From the NCBI GenBank assembly GCA_001566295.1, contig KQ964246.1, positions 1,116,001 to 1,180,000 of the forward strand: a DNA stretch of 64,000 nucleotides, read 5' to 3'. The position numbers and the translations under genes were made by a program. The notes under the pieces are model-generated. The model was not told where the DNA came from. It searched no databases and worked only from the letters and a program-made list of their open reading frames with translations. The DNA comes from Microdochium bolleyi (lineage: Eukaryota; Ascomycota; Sordariomycetes; Xylariales; Microdochiaceae). Shown piece after piece: positions 53,440 to 63,555 of this stretch (positions are counted from its first letter, which is position 1; every line of letters begins with the position of its first letter).

Positions 53440-55924
53440 AACCGCGCTGCTCACTCGCGGACTATTTGGGAACAGGCGATGAAAGACATAGAGTGGAGGG
53501 ATTAAGCGCCACGGAAAGCGTGGTTGATGACACATTTATACCAAATGATGGTGAGCCTGGCACACACGACGCACAAGGCATCATCTGCACACTACCAGAA
53601 AACCATAAACACATTTTCTCCTCATCTATCTCTATACATATATTACAGATACAGATACATACAATACACATGCCGCACAGGTATAGCAGCGATTTACAGA
53701 AAAGGCTTCAAGTGAGGAGGGCTCGTCCGTTTTCCAAAAAGGGAGCACCTATGCGAAATACGGTAACAGGGAGAGAAAACCTGCAAATTCCCCATTTGTC
53801 TGCTCAACCTCTCCGCTCGCATCGGTGCTGCTCAGTCGCGACGCGCACCATCACCAGCCCCGCTCGAGCGGCAGATTGATCGATGGTGCAGTCACGTCGG
53901 GCGTTCTGAATAGTCTCAGGAAGGCTTCCTTTTTGATTGTGCCTGCTCCAGGAGTTCGCGCGCGCTCGCGCCGTGCAGTGTCGTCAGCCTTGTACCGGAT
54001 TGCTTTTTGCAGGGAGCATGATGTGGCACCTGATGCTGGCGCAGATCATGATTGTAGGCACGCCCAGGGTCTGGTGTCGAAAAGGCACTTCGTAAGCCCG
54101 CGCGTGCAGAAGCTGTGAGTCCAACAGGGTGGCATCGGCCTTCTGGCTTCTTCGCTGTCGCAGGTCTACAAAACTTCACTGCGCGAGAAGTTACCGGGGT
54201 TTTGAGAATTCCCAGCGGCATGGCTACAACTTGACCGCTGGCACACAAAGACACGATGACGAGAACGGTAGCCAGTCGAGGTAGCAACGGCCTAGATGTC
54301 CTGTAGCGTTCATGACGACAGTGTCACACACATCATTGTGCACATAATTCACGAGCACAGAGCGACAGCTGGAAGCGTGTCTTAGGTACCGGCCGGCTCT
54401 GGACGCGCGCTCACGATCGCATGTTGTTCTTGACGGAGCACTTGTCGAGATTGAAAGGACCAGAGAGGTGCATTCGCTGTCAAGTGCGGAGATCTTTCGT
54501 GAACACATCATGTCGCTCTAGCCTGCTTTGTCCTGTGGACGAACACGCGTGTACACGCGGCTGGGTCGAACGTCTCGCGAGATGGGGCTCCTTGAGAGAC
54601 ATGTGGTGATTGCTATGCACAGTCGCGGAGACAGCTACAGCTTGCTAGCTTCTGTCGGTGTCGATACTGCTTTTTCCCTTCTTGACAACCTGACATCACG
54701 CTTGCCAGTCACCAGAGGGTTTGCCAGACGCGCCGGGTCGGCCTGGATCGGCGGGGTGGACATCTTGACAACCAGGTGTGTGGTGCGGACTATGAGGAAG
54801 GCTGCGCCCAGTATCGAGCCATGCAAACAACACGTCGTGATCATTGACTTTGAATGAGATCCTGAGTTTGCATGTGCTGAGCGAAAGCCATCAGGAAGGC
54901 CCAGGGCAACGCGCGTAGAGGAGAGTCGCACGGCGATGCTGCAGCCAAGATGACACGATGCATCTTCATGCGAGGCGGGCGTTGCAAAGACAACAACAAT
55001 CGCCAATGTCTGGATGTAATTAAGATGAGATCCGTAGTGCGTTGCGGGCGGCCGTTACTTGAGGAACTGGGAATAAACAACTTTCCTATTTGGGCGATCA
55101 GAGTGTTATGCCATTGGCCGACGCGCTGGGAGGCTGCAAGTCACTGTACTTTGAGGAGAGAGGTTGGGGGCAGGGGGGTTCCAAGTGGCTGGCGGGCACT
55201 CCCAGTCGCGTGCTGCACGTCCCGAGAGATTACAGCGCTCAAGTGCCTGCAGCAGTGCGGGCTGGTGCCCTGCAGGACGCGCTGTAGGGGTCCCGTGCTC
55301 GCCGTGGGCGGCTTTGGGCGCTGGGGGCCAGATGGGGCAGACGGGAGCCAAAGTGAACGCAGACGCGCTTGAGGGGCCCCGTTGCACTCTGCTTACTCGG
55401 TGGGTACGTACCGCAACGCAACCGCGCCTGTGGGACCCCCCGGCCAGCAAGGCACGACACGCTTTACAACAAACCCACCCCGGCGACCCCATTTATCAAA
55501 TGCATGCCACCACCACTCTACCTGCCCGCCTCTCCTCCAGTCTCTCTCGCCATTGCCCTTCGACCCAACAGCTCTCTCCTCGCTTGCCCGACACGCCCGA
55601 CCACTTGCTCCCGCCATAGGCACTGCAAGGACAGCACCCGACATCCCGCAGCCGACCTGCTTCGCACGCGTTGGGCTCGGCCCTCGTTGTACTGGCTGGT
55701 GTTGTGGTTTCAGACAGCTCGCTGTTGTTCTCCACCGCGTCTCGTCTTTTTGGCATCACGCTCGCTTCTGCTTCACCTCTCCAGGACTCAGCCGACCTTT
55801 CCACACGACTGCTTTCCCGTACTATGCATCCAGCTCGACAATAGAGCTCCCCAACGACACGCCCGTGCCGAACATCCTCCTCCACCAACACACATCCGAG
55901 GCCTATACCGGGCTACCAGAAGCT
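53440..55924. other. Intergenic, long leader/promoter of homeodomain gene
   Basis: The first ~250 bases are the NAD kinase 3' region with a (gata/cata)-like run (ctatctctatacatatatta) near 53625-53645. The last ~500 bases (55430-55924) are strongly C/T-rich on the plus strand and stay open in the homeodomain frame, but lack a better start. Between them no gene is supported. Confidence 0.5.
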
Positions 55925-58064
55925 ATGGCCGAGTCCACACTCCCCGAGAACACGGAGCTTCCTCCCTCGAGCAGCCCCTCGAGTGTCAGCCCAGACTCCT
56001 CTGCTCTGTCTCTACAATCGTCGTTCCGGCTCGAGTCTGGGTTCTCCGGTCATGGTTCGGACAGCGAGAAGCACCCGAAGGGCAAGCGGAAGAGGACCAC
56101 GTACGAAGAGCACCTACTCCCAATCTCTGCAAAACCACAGAAGTACTAATTCGCGTGGCCCGTGTTTAGTTCTCACGACAAGACAATTCTCGAGGCATCA
56201 TATCTCGCAAACCCTAAACCCGACAAGGCGGCGCGTCTGGATATCGTGAGGCGTGTTTCACTAAGTGAGAAGGAAGTTCAGGTATGTGCAGCAGGCGACA
56301 TGCCACCGCGCTTTCTATCCGGGAAGATCGCGTCTGCATCATTCTGTAACGTCATTTGACTAACCTTACTTCGATACCGCAGATCTGGTTCCAAAATAGG
56401 CGGCAGAATGACCGCCGCAAGTCCCGACCTCTGTCGGCAGAGGAGATCGCAGCTCTCCGCTACGGCGGCGCCGTGCAGATTCTCTCGGCGGACTCTTCGT
56501 TCATGGTCAACGACACAGCGGACGAGACCGCTGTCTCTACATTTGATGCCAGCCAGGAATCGATCTCGTCACAAAAGCAGTCCACACCGGTAGATGCCGC
56601 GACCCCGCCACGGTCGCCATCCCCGAGGCCAGCCGAGCCCATTTGCACTCCTGCTCAGACCTCGGCCCCCAATGTGGGCACACATACGTTCGAATTCATC
56701 AATCTGCCGTCCTCGTCTCAGAAGTCTGAACCCGAGAGACCGGCTCACGCCCAGTCCTTTTCAGCATCCGTGGGCTACTTGTCCAACCGATGGAATATGA
56801 ACAACTCCTTCTCTACCCCTCTGGCGGATGATCGCCATGAGGACGATGAGCACCGGTAAGCCAAACTCATCTTGCATATGCAGTGGAACCCAACTGACGC
56901 AGTAGTAGATTCGATTCCATGCTATCCTCTGTTGGCTCGGATTTCCGCAACTCTACTTCTTCAATATTTGCCAGCCAAGCCTCCTCACAATTCCGGTTGT
57001 CTCTCTCGCTGGAGGGCAAAGCCGAGGTCGTCTCTTCCCAGCCCTCACCACCTCGGCCTTTGGCTGGCCCAATGCTTCAGGACACTACGTCATTGCCTCC
57101 GGTGCGCCTCAACCGGACCCTGCATCGAAGCCGAAGTTCGCCACTGGGTATCACGCTCCCGCCCATCTCCACCCTGACCGCCCACCTGCCACCACAACTG
57201 AGCCGTGGCAGGTCTCGAGATGTTTCTGCTTGGGAGTCTTGCTGTGATGCAGACGACCGCGACGAGCTCACCAAGCTGGCCGAAAGCGAGTCCTCAGGCT
57301 CGGCTATTGCTGCCATCAGCTTGCTTCGTTCAAGCAGCAGCTCTGCCAGTCTGAGCAGCTTAGTACAGGGCGCAAGCGTTCCTCTTTCCAGTAGCGGTGG
57401 AAACGGTGTTCTACAGTCCAACCCCAACAAGCGCAACGCGCCCAGCAGCAAAACCCACGTCCGGTCTGGCTCAGGACATAAGAAGCCCAAGATCAGCCGG
57501 ACAACTAGCAGTGTTGCTCGGATGCAGACACTGCCTCTGGCCCACCCTGACAAGGAAAATGAGGTTCAGGTCCACGACGAGGTCGAGCCAGAGAAGAAAG
57601 CTGCCAATAAGGGGAGCCTCTCGGTCATCTTGAGTCCGTCGGCTGACAGCGACAAGGAGAACTGGAGCCCCGACGCGGAGGGCAATCCAATGTCTAGAAG
57701 GCGAGCCCCCTCAAGCCCGTCAGTGGCATCAAAGTTGCCGCCAGTATTGGGCAGCAGCAAGAATGTCCGACGAGTCGGTCGCATTCTTGGAGAGCACCTG
57801 GCGCCCCTGAACAAGCGGGCCTACACAGCACCGAGCTTGGGCAAGGGCAGCCAGGCTCGCGATGTGGTCGACGTCTTCGAAGATGGCGAGAACGCCGAGA
57901 ACGAAGGACGCGACCGAGATGATGAGGGGAAGGAGGCCGCACCACGGAAGAAGCCGAACGATGTGGAACGCTTCATGCGTGGAGGGGAGGTCAGCCCGAG
58001 CAAGAAGGGCGATCTGGACTGTATAGCGGGCTTGCTATCTCTAAGCCAAGGGAACTGGCGGTAG
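55925..58064 (+). CDS. Homeodomain transcription factor
   Basis: Exons 55925-56100, 56170-56281, 56383-56855 and 56903-58064; introns 69, 101 and 47 nt; 640 residues. The homeodomain lies near the N-terminus (about residues 52-112): KRKRTTSHDKTILEASYLAN, then PKPDKAARLDIVRRVSLSEK, then EVQIWFQNRRQNDRRKSRP. The recognition helix WFQNRR with its Asn is intact, so DNA binding is expected. Two introns interrupt the domain, the second just before IWFQNRR. The first intron rejoins RTT to SHDK. The rest is a long Ser/Pro-rich tail with many S-P/T-P sites (TPPRSPSPRP, SPSADSDKENWSPDAEG), suggesting control by proline-directed kinases. The PKPDKAAR signature recalls fungal Yox1-type homeodomains, which repress cell-cycle genes in yeast, but the target here is unknown. 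Exon 4 has three possible acceptors three bases apart. Confidence 0.88.
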
Positions 58065-58453
58065 AGATGTTGTTGTCTTTGTACCAAGTAATGTGCACGA
58101 ATTCATGACGAGAAGCTATCAAACATGTAATTGAGCCTTTTTGAAGCCAAAACAAGCGAGATCGATTCACTCTGATGCATAATAGCTTGCCAACTTGTTG
58201 ATAAAGCCTGCATATTTGGCGAGGACAACGGGACTGAAGGTGAGTAGCAACCTCGTGACATCACCAAAGACTGCACAGATCAGATAGTGGCCAAAGGCAA
58301 GAATCAATTCGCTGCTGCATTCGTGCTTCATCATAACACAAAATATTGTTAAACGTCTGACGCGTCGAGTATATGTACCTCCTCCACTTGTCATCATGCC
58401 TTCATCAATGTCAAGGATCATCCCCATCGTCAGCCAGGGTAGGGCTTAGTCGA
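58065..58453. other. Convergent 3' intergenic region
   Basis: Between the stops of the homeodomain gene (+) and SEC10 (-). AT-richer than its surroundings; no coding sequence. Confidence 0.55.
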
Positions 58454-61018
58454 TCACAGACCCGCCAGCACGCTCTGCACCCCTACGCTCCGCGCGTCCT
58501 CGCGGTTCTGTATGAATGTCTTGAAGTCGGCCTTGGACAGCTTCCTCGCGGCGCCGCCGGCGAGTGTAGGGCCCGAGGCTAGGTTGCGCGAGCGCTCGCG
58601 GAGCGCGTCGGGTCCGATGATGAACAGGTACCCAATCTCCGTGAGCAGCTCGACGGCCGTCTCGACCTCCTTTGTGAGCGGCCACACCTTGAGCGTGGCG
58701 ACGTACTTGGCAATATCCTTTGTCACCATGAGGCCTCCGGTCGGGTTCACCTTGAACTTCTTAAAGTGCTCAAACACGAGGCGCTGCACGGCGAGGGCCA
58801 GCTCGCTGCTGAACACCTCGAGGTTCTGCCCGTCGACCGTCTGCTCTACGAGCGCCGTGCCGCGCGCGAGGAAGTCACAGATTGACTTGCAAGTCGCCGT
58901 CTCGAGAGACTCGATGCCCATGAGATCGTCCCTGGGCAGGAAGTCGCCCTTCTTCTGCTGTGCGAGCGTGCGCGTGACGTAGTTGACGATGACATCGATG
59001 GTGCTCTTGACAACGCCTGAGGCCTTCTTCTCGATGGCGTCGATGCCCATCTTGCTCTGCGCCTCCATGCTGCGGCGCACCGTCGTGTTGGGCTCGGCGA
59101 GCCGGATTAGGACCACGGTGATAAAGCGCTCCATGATGCTCGTAATGGTGATGGCGGGTCGCATGTTCTGGATATAGGTCATGTCCGGCACCGTCTTGGA
59201 GGTTTCCTGGGAGGTCGCCTTCTCCAAAGCGGCATCGAGGGATGTCTCGACATAGGTATGGCCCATGCTCGTTATGAGCAGGTTCAGCAAGATATTGACG
59301 TCCTTGGGCGTCTCGCTCTGGCTGCCAAGCTCCAGCGTGCGCCTCACACCTTCGGCAAGCCAGGTCAGCATCCTCTTGGCGTTGGCGATACTGACCACAC
59401 CGTCGCTCTCGGAGACTTCGATCTCGTTCTTATTCTTGTCCGAATCGCGCACGCCGGCAACCCTCAACATCATGGCTTTCTGGGTCGGCGTGAGATCTGT
59501 CGAGTCGATGCGCTCGAGGTAGGCATCCTTAGCGGATGCAATCAGCTGATTTCCCTGCTGTGCTAGTGAGGCCATGAAACCCGAGGGGGCCTTCTTTCTC
59601 CGCGAGTGATAAATGTTGTACTTGAAGAGTAATGAGTTGTAAAGTTCCTCCAGACTCTTCTTTTCGCGGTCAATATATGAGTTGCCCATCATGTACGGAA
59701 CAAACAGCTCCTCGAGCTGCTGGTCTAATGACAAGGCTATTTGTGCCGAGCACGCCTCTGGGTGCTCTGTCAGGCCGTGGGTTTTGAGGTCCTCTACCAA
59801 TGCGCCAATGTAGCTACGCGATGCATGTAGCGAGCGTAGGAAGGCCAGCGACGAGATGCTATCGGCTTTCTCAAGGACCATTTCCAATCGCTGTTGTATT
59901 GACTGCTGGAACACTCGTTGTATGAACTTGATCAAGACTGTCTCGTAGTACGGGAAGGCTCGGCGGATGATGAAGGACTCTTCCTGCATGACGATCCTCA
60001 CCTCGTCCACAAGGGACTGCAAGCTGGGCTCAACTCCTGGTGGGTCCGCGTCGGGATCAGCCAGCTGCTCCCAGACATCTCCATCGGCCGTGACCTCGTC
60101 TGCGATGAGCTGGTCTCTGTCGATGAAGAACTGGTGCTGGTTCACGAAGACAGCAATGACGCTGGCGCCGCCGTTGAAATCGTGCAGCACCTTGGCGCAC
60201 TCCATCATGTCGTCAAAATTCTGCTTCCGGTAGCTGTTGTTGAACTGCTTGAGCAAATCCTGTTCCAGTGTTTCGCAGAACTTCTCGAGAATCTCGCGGG
60301 TATTGTGCACCCTGGCGCCCGAGTGCGAGTCACCATTCGTGGCGGCATTGCGGCTGAGGCCGTTTGCCTGTCCCCATGAGGCAGGGTCCAGTCTCTGGCT
60401 GATGCGCATGAGCTGTTGGGCAATGACGGCGCATTTGACCTTGTTCTCCGCGCCGCCTTGCCTCTGGACATCCTGCAATGAGGTGAGCTCGCCCGTCTCG
60501 CTGACCTGTAGCCAGCACTGTATCAAGAAGTTGGCGTCCAGAGCTCGACGCCGTTTCCTGTCGAGCTCCTCGAGACGCTCTCCAATCTGAAGAGCGACAT
60601 TCCCATCCGAGTTTGATATCCTTCCCCTAGATGATGACGATCCTTGTGGATTATTGAGCCGCACATCGAGGTCCTCGAACTGCTGGATAGACTGCTCGAG
60701 CTTGCGACCGAGAGTGTCGAGAGTCTGTTGGTGCTGGACTTCGGCGCGGCGGACTTGGGACAAGAGCTCTGACTCTTTCTCCTGAAGCTCCTCGGAGAGA
60801 TTGCCTAGGCCTTGCAATGCATTCTCGAAAGAGCGGATGAGGGGTTTCGGGTCGAAGGCGCTCTGCGCGGGGCCGGAGCGGCGGTTTGTCGGGGCGATGG
60901 TCTCTGCGAGGCTGTCGACGAAGTCGCGAACGATGAAGTCTTTGCTGGAGAAGTCCTCTAGGGTGAAGCTGGGGCCTTTGGGGTAGAGCGCCCGAGACCC
61001 AGAAGCTGGGCGTTCCAT
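58454..61018 (-). CDS. SEC10: Exocyst complex component Sec10
   Basis: Subunit of the octameric exocyst that tethers post-Golgi vesicles to the plasma membrane; Sec10 bridges Sec15 to the rest of the complex. Single exon, 854 residues, typical for fungal Sec10. The start is the ATG at 61018 (MERPASGSRALYPKGPSFTL). An N-terminal coiled coil (about 75-170; LQGLGNLSEELQEKESELLS, LEQSIQQFEDLDVRLNNPQG) is followed by a long all-helical rod. Family blocks: LEKFCETLEQDLLKQFNNSY with RKQNFDDMMECAKVLHDFNG; FIQRVFQQSIQQRLEMVLEK; the CAAX-box-like LDQQLEELFVPYMMGNSYID; FKYNIYHSRRKKAPSGFMAS; and the C-terminal GLMVTKDIAKYVATLKVWPL. No intron is needed. It is convergent with the homeodomain gene and divergent from NUS1. 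Confidence 0.92.
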   Translation of the reverse strand: MERPASGSRALYPKGPSFTLEDFSSKDFIVRDFVDSLAETIAPTNRRSGPAQSAFDPKPLIRSFENALQGLGNLSEELQEKESELLSQVRRAEVQHQQTLDTLGRKLEQSIQQFEDLDVRLNNPQGSSSSRGRISNSDGNVALQIGERLEELDRKRRRALDANFLIQCWLQVSETGELTSLQDVQRQGGAENKVKCAVIAQQLMRISQRLDPASWGQANGLSRNAATNGDSHSGARVHNTREILEKFCETLEQDLLKQFNNSYRKQNFDDMMECAKVLHDFNGGASVIAVFVNQHQFFIDRDQLIADEVTADGDVWEQLADPDADPPGVEPSLQSLVDEVRIVMQEESFIIRRAFPYYETVLIKFIQRVFQQSIQQRLEMVLEKADSISSLAFLRSLHASRSYIGALVEDLKTHGLTEHPEACSAQIALSLDQQLEELFVPYMMGNSYIDREKKSLEELYNSLLFKYNIYHSRRKKAPSGFMASLAQQGNQLIASAKDAYLERIDSTDLTPTQKAMMLRVAGVRDSDKNKNEIEVSESDGVVSIANAKRMLTWLAEGVRRTLELGSQSETPKDVNILLNLLITSMGHTYVETSLDAALEKATSQETSKTVPDMTYIQNMRPAITITSIMERFITVVLIRLAEPNTTVRRSMEAQSKMGIDAIEKKASGVVKSTIDVIVNYVTRTLAQQKKGDFLPRDDLMGIESLETATCKSICDFLARGTALVEQTVDGQNLEVFSSELALAVQRLVFEHFKKFKVNPTGGLMVTKDIAKYVATLKVWPLTKEVETAVELLTEIGYLFIIGPDALRERSRNLASGPTLAGGAARKLSKADFKTFIQNREDARSVGVQSVLAGL

Positions 61019-62170
61019 TGGCGATCAAGGCCGCATGGGGTGCGGTTCCGACATGCGAGATGTTGTGTCGCTACGACAACACACAACAGCTACCTGGGGC
61101 GTGTAGAGTTGGGAACGAGGCGGAGTGGGGTCGGGCTCCAGGCCGGCTCTCGCTTGTGCTGAAGCAGCTGGGTATGCAGAGGTCGCGGTCGTGAGAGTGG
61201 GCGTACGGGGCTGCCTAGACGTTGCACGTCGTGTGTGGGAACGTAGACTGGAATACCTGCTGCTGGCTGGGCCCTTGCTTCAAGATCGTGGAATTCCCCT
61301 TACTCCACAGGAGCTTTGTTTCTATGCGCCAAGTGCAGCCAATGTTGTCTGGGGTTGGAGGTTCAGCTGCTGCTGCAAAGCGGACACCAGAACAATGGGC
61401 GGTGGAGGTTCGACTGTCCGAAATGTGGCAGCTCGTCAATTGTCCGGCATTTCCCAGGTAGGCGTGCAAAGAGGAGGAGGACAAGCCGTGGAGGCTCAGC
61501 CACGATGCCACGCCAGTCATGGGACTCTACAAGCCCATGTCCCCTGCCGATGCACATCACTCCGGTATCTTGCCTGCAGAAGCTACGTAATGTGTGGCGC
61601 ATGTCCTCCATGAAGATCGCCTGCGTCGGCCGAGTCCAGCAAGCAGGGCTGACGTTGCGCTGCGCCGGATTGCCATGGCGGAAGCCCAAACGCTGCACAC
61701 CATTTTGTTGACTGGCGTCTCTCAACTAAGGGCGGCACCACCAGACTCCAGGCTCCAAGCTGAACTCTGGCCACAATTGTGTCAATCGCAACTCGTATAA
61801 CACATTCTGTCCTCCAGTCTCGCCCCAGCAGAAGAAGTGGTACACAGAGCCCAGTGCCAATTATCATCTTGCCCTTGTCAACCGCGAACAACCCTGCAGC
61901 CTCGCATGTGAAGTGCCGCCAACCGCAAAGTCCAAGCTCCACGCCATCCCGGACCTGGAGACTTGTCTCGTCCTGCCACTTTAACGACCGACGCAGCCTC
62001 TTGCCGCCCATCCGCCCACCTCCTCGTCACCCTGGGCTGGTCCACGACATCTTCTGCCAGATCGCATTCTCCCTCGCCAGTCCCCGCGCTGGACGGCCCT
62101 TCCTCGACTGACGTTCCCGTCTCCAACCACCACGCACCTGCCCAACGACATCGGCTTGCCTCAACGCAAT
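61019..62170. other. Divergent promoter region SEC10/NUS1 with an unexplained Cys-rich frame
   Basis: Holds both promoters. Within it, 61247-61613 contains two cysteine-rich reading segments described separately. The 300 bases before NUS1 are C-rich. Confidence 0.5.
61247..61613 (+). other. Candidate small GRF-like zinc-finger segment
   Basis: From 61247 a frame free of stops reads FLCAKCSQCCLGLEVQLLLQ, then SGHQNNGRWRFDCPKCGSSS, then IVRHFP. The spacing C-x2-C ... N-N-G-R-W-x-F-x-C-P-x-C is like the first half of fungal GRF-type zinc fingers. A GTAGGC donor follows directly after the Pro codon. A second frame, ending at 61613, carries another Cys cluster (PCRCTSLRYLACRSYVMCGA). There is no ATG in the first frame, so an upstream exon would be needed; a CAG acceptor is available at 61308-61310. 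It could be a small spliced gene, a relic or chance. Confidence 0.3.
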
Positions 62171-63285
62171 ATGTCCTTCAAAACGAAGAAGTCAGCCGCG
62201 GCTTTCCGCGATGACGACAAGCTCGCAGCCAAGCTTCAGCTCGGCGTCCAGAACGACCTGATCACAAAGGTAGAGACTCACCGCCCCTCCACGAGACTCT
62301 TCCAGCACCTGTGCCCGCCTTGAGACTGACCCGAGGCATCTCTACTCCAGCGAAACAAGCCACTTATCCCTTTCGCGGAGCTCGCTAAGCAGGAAGAGCT
62401 CGAGTCTTTCGGCCTGCGGCGCTTCTTGAAGAACCAGCTCTACGTCGTCCTCTACGTCCTCGTCCACGCCGTCTTCTCCGTCTACATCCGTTTCCGCATC
62501 GCCTATCATGCCGTGTCCGGCCAGATCGCCTCCATACTGCGGCACCACCACAACGACCCGGCCTACATCCGCAACGACGTCAGCACAATGAAGCGCATGC
62601 CCCAGCACGTCAGCATCATCCTCTCCCTCGAGGGCGGCGGCAGGAAGGGCGATGCCGTCGAGAAGCTCATTGGGGAGGTGTCAGAGGTTGCTGCCTGGTG
62701 CGCGGCGGCTGGCATCATGAATCTTTCCGTTTATGAGAAGACAGGTGGGCAAACACTCGAGCATGCTCTTCAATTGGCGATGCACTTGGGCTAACTTGAC
62801 ACTCCGCTTCTGCAGGCATCCTCAAGCAATACATGCCCCAGGTCCACAACATCGTCTCCCAGAAGCTGCGCCGATGGTTCGGCAAGCACTCAGGCCCCTC
62901 CTTGACCGTCTTCGCACGCGGCGCGGAGCCCATTCTGGGCCGCAACCAGGACCCTGTGATGGGTCTGATGCTGCTGTCGGCCGAGGACGGGCGCGAGGCG
63001 ATCGTCGACCTCACGCGCGTGCTTGCCGACATGGCGCAGAAGGACAAGCTTGCGACGGCCGACATTACGACCGATGTCATCGACAACGAGCTCAGCGAGG
63101 CCGTTATGGCCGAGCCGGATCTCCTCATCTCGTTCGAGCCCTACATCGACCTCCAGGGCTACCCACCCTGGCAAATCCGCCTCACAGAGATCTACTACGC
63201 GCCCGACAATCACGGTGTCGGGTACCAGGTCTTCCAGCAGGGTCTGCGCAAGTATGGCGAGGCGACGTTCAAGTTGGGAAAGTAG
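62171..63285 (+). CDS. NUS1: Dehydrodolichyl diphosphate synthase subunit Nus1
   Basis: The non-catalytic partner (NgBR in animals) of the cis-prenyltransferase Rer2 in the ER, required for dolichol synthesis and hence protein glycosylation. Exons 62171-62269, 62351-62744 and 62816-63285; introns 81 nt (GTAGAG...CAG) and 71 nt (GTGGGC...CAG, branch CTAAC); 320 residues. A hydrophobic segment (YVVLYVLVHAVFSVYIRFRI, about 56-75) anchors the N-terminal part. The prenyltransferase-like domain follows: MPQHVSIILSLEGGGRKGDA, SEVAAWCAAAGIMNLSVYEK, ITTDVIDNELSEAVMAEPDL, and the end of the fold LQGYPPWQIRLTEIYYAPDN. The protein ends EATFKLGK; human NUS1 ends in RLGK, whose R-x-G activates the partner, so Arg is replaced by Lys here. 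Catalytic Asp of true cis-prenyltransferases is absent, as expected. Confidence 0.92.
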
Positions 63286-63555
63286 GTCAGCTCCCTCTTG
63301 GTCTTTTTCGGGGGTTCAGGGTATCACTAGCTTGCCATGAAAATGAAGCATGTGACTGCCACTATGAAGAAAGTCAAGTGGGATCCGCGCCGTGAAAGAG
63401 GCAAGGCGCAACAATAGGATCGAACAGGAGTCCGTCCTTCCAATATAATAGAACGTATACCCAATAGCATCGTATAATCTGCATCACAGTCCGAGACACC
63501 TTTGAGCAGCTCCTCAGTTCTTCTCAGTCCAAGAATCTACTATACCCACCCCTTA
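63286..63555. other. Convergent 3' intergenic region
   Basis: Between the NUS1 stop (+) and the stop of the AlkB-like gene (-). No coding sequence. Confidence 0.55.

Noticed and set aside
53600..53700. Telomere-like or satellite repeat
   Set aside because: Only a short imperfect gata/cata run; no TTAGGG array anywhere in the window.
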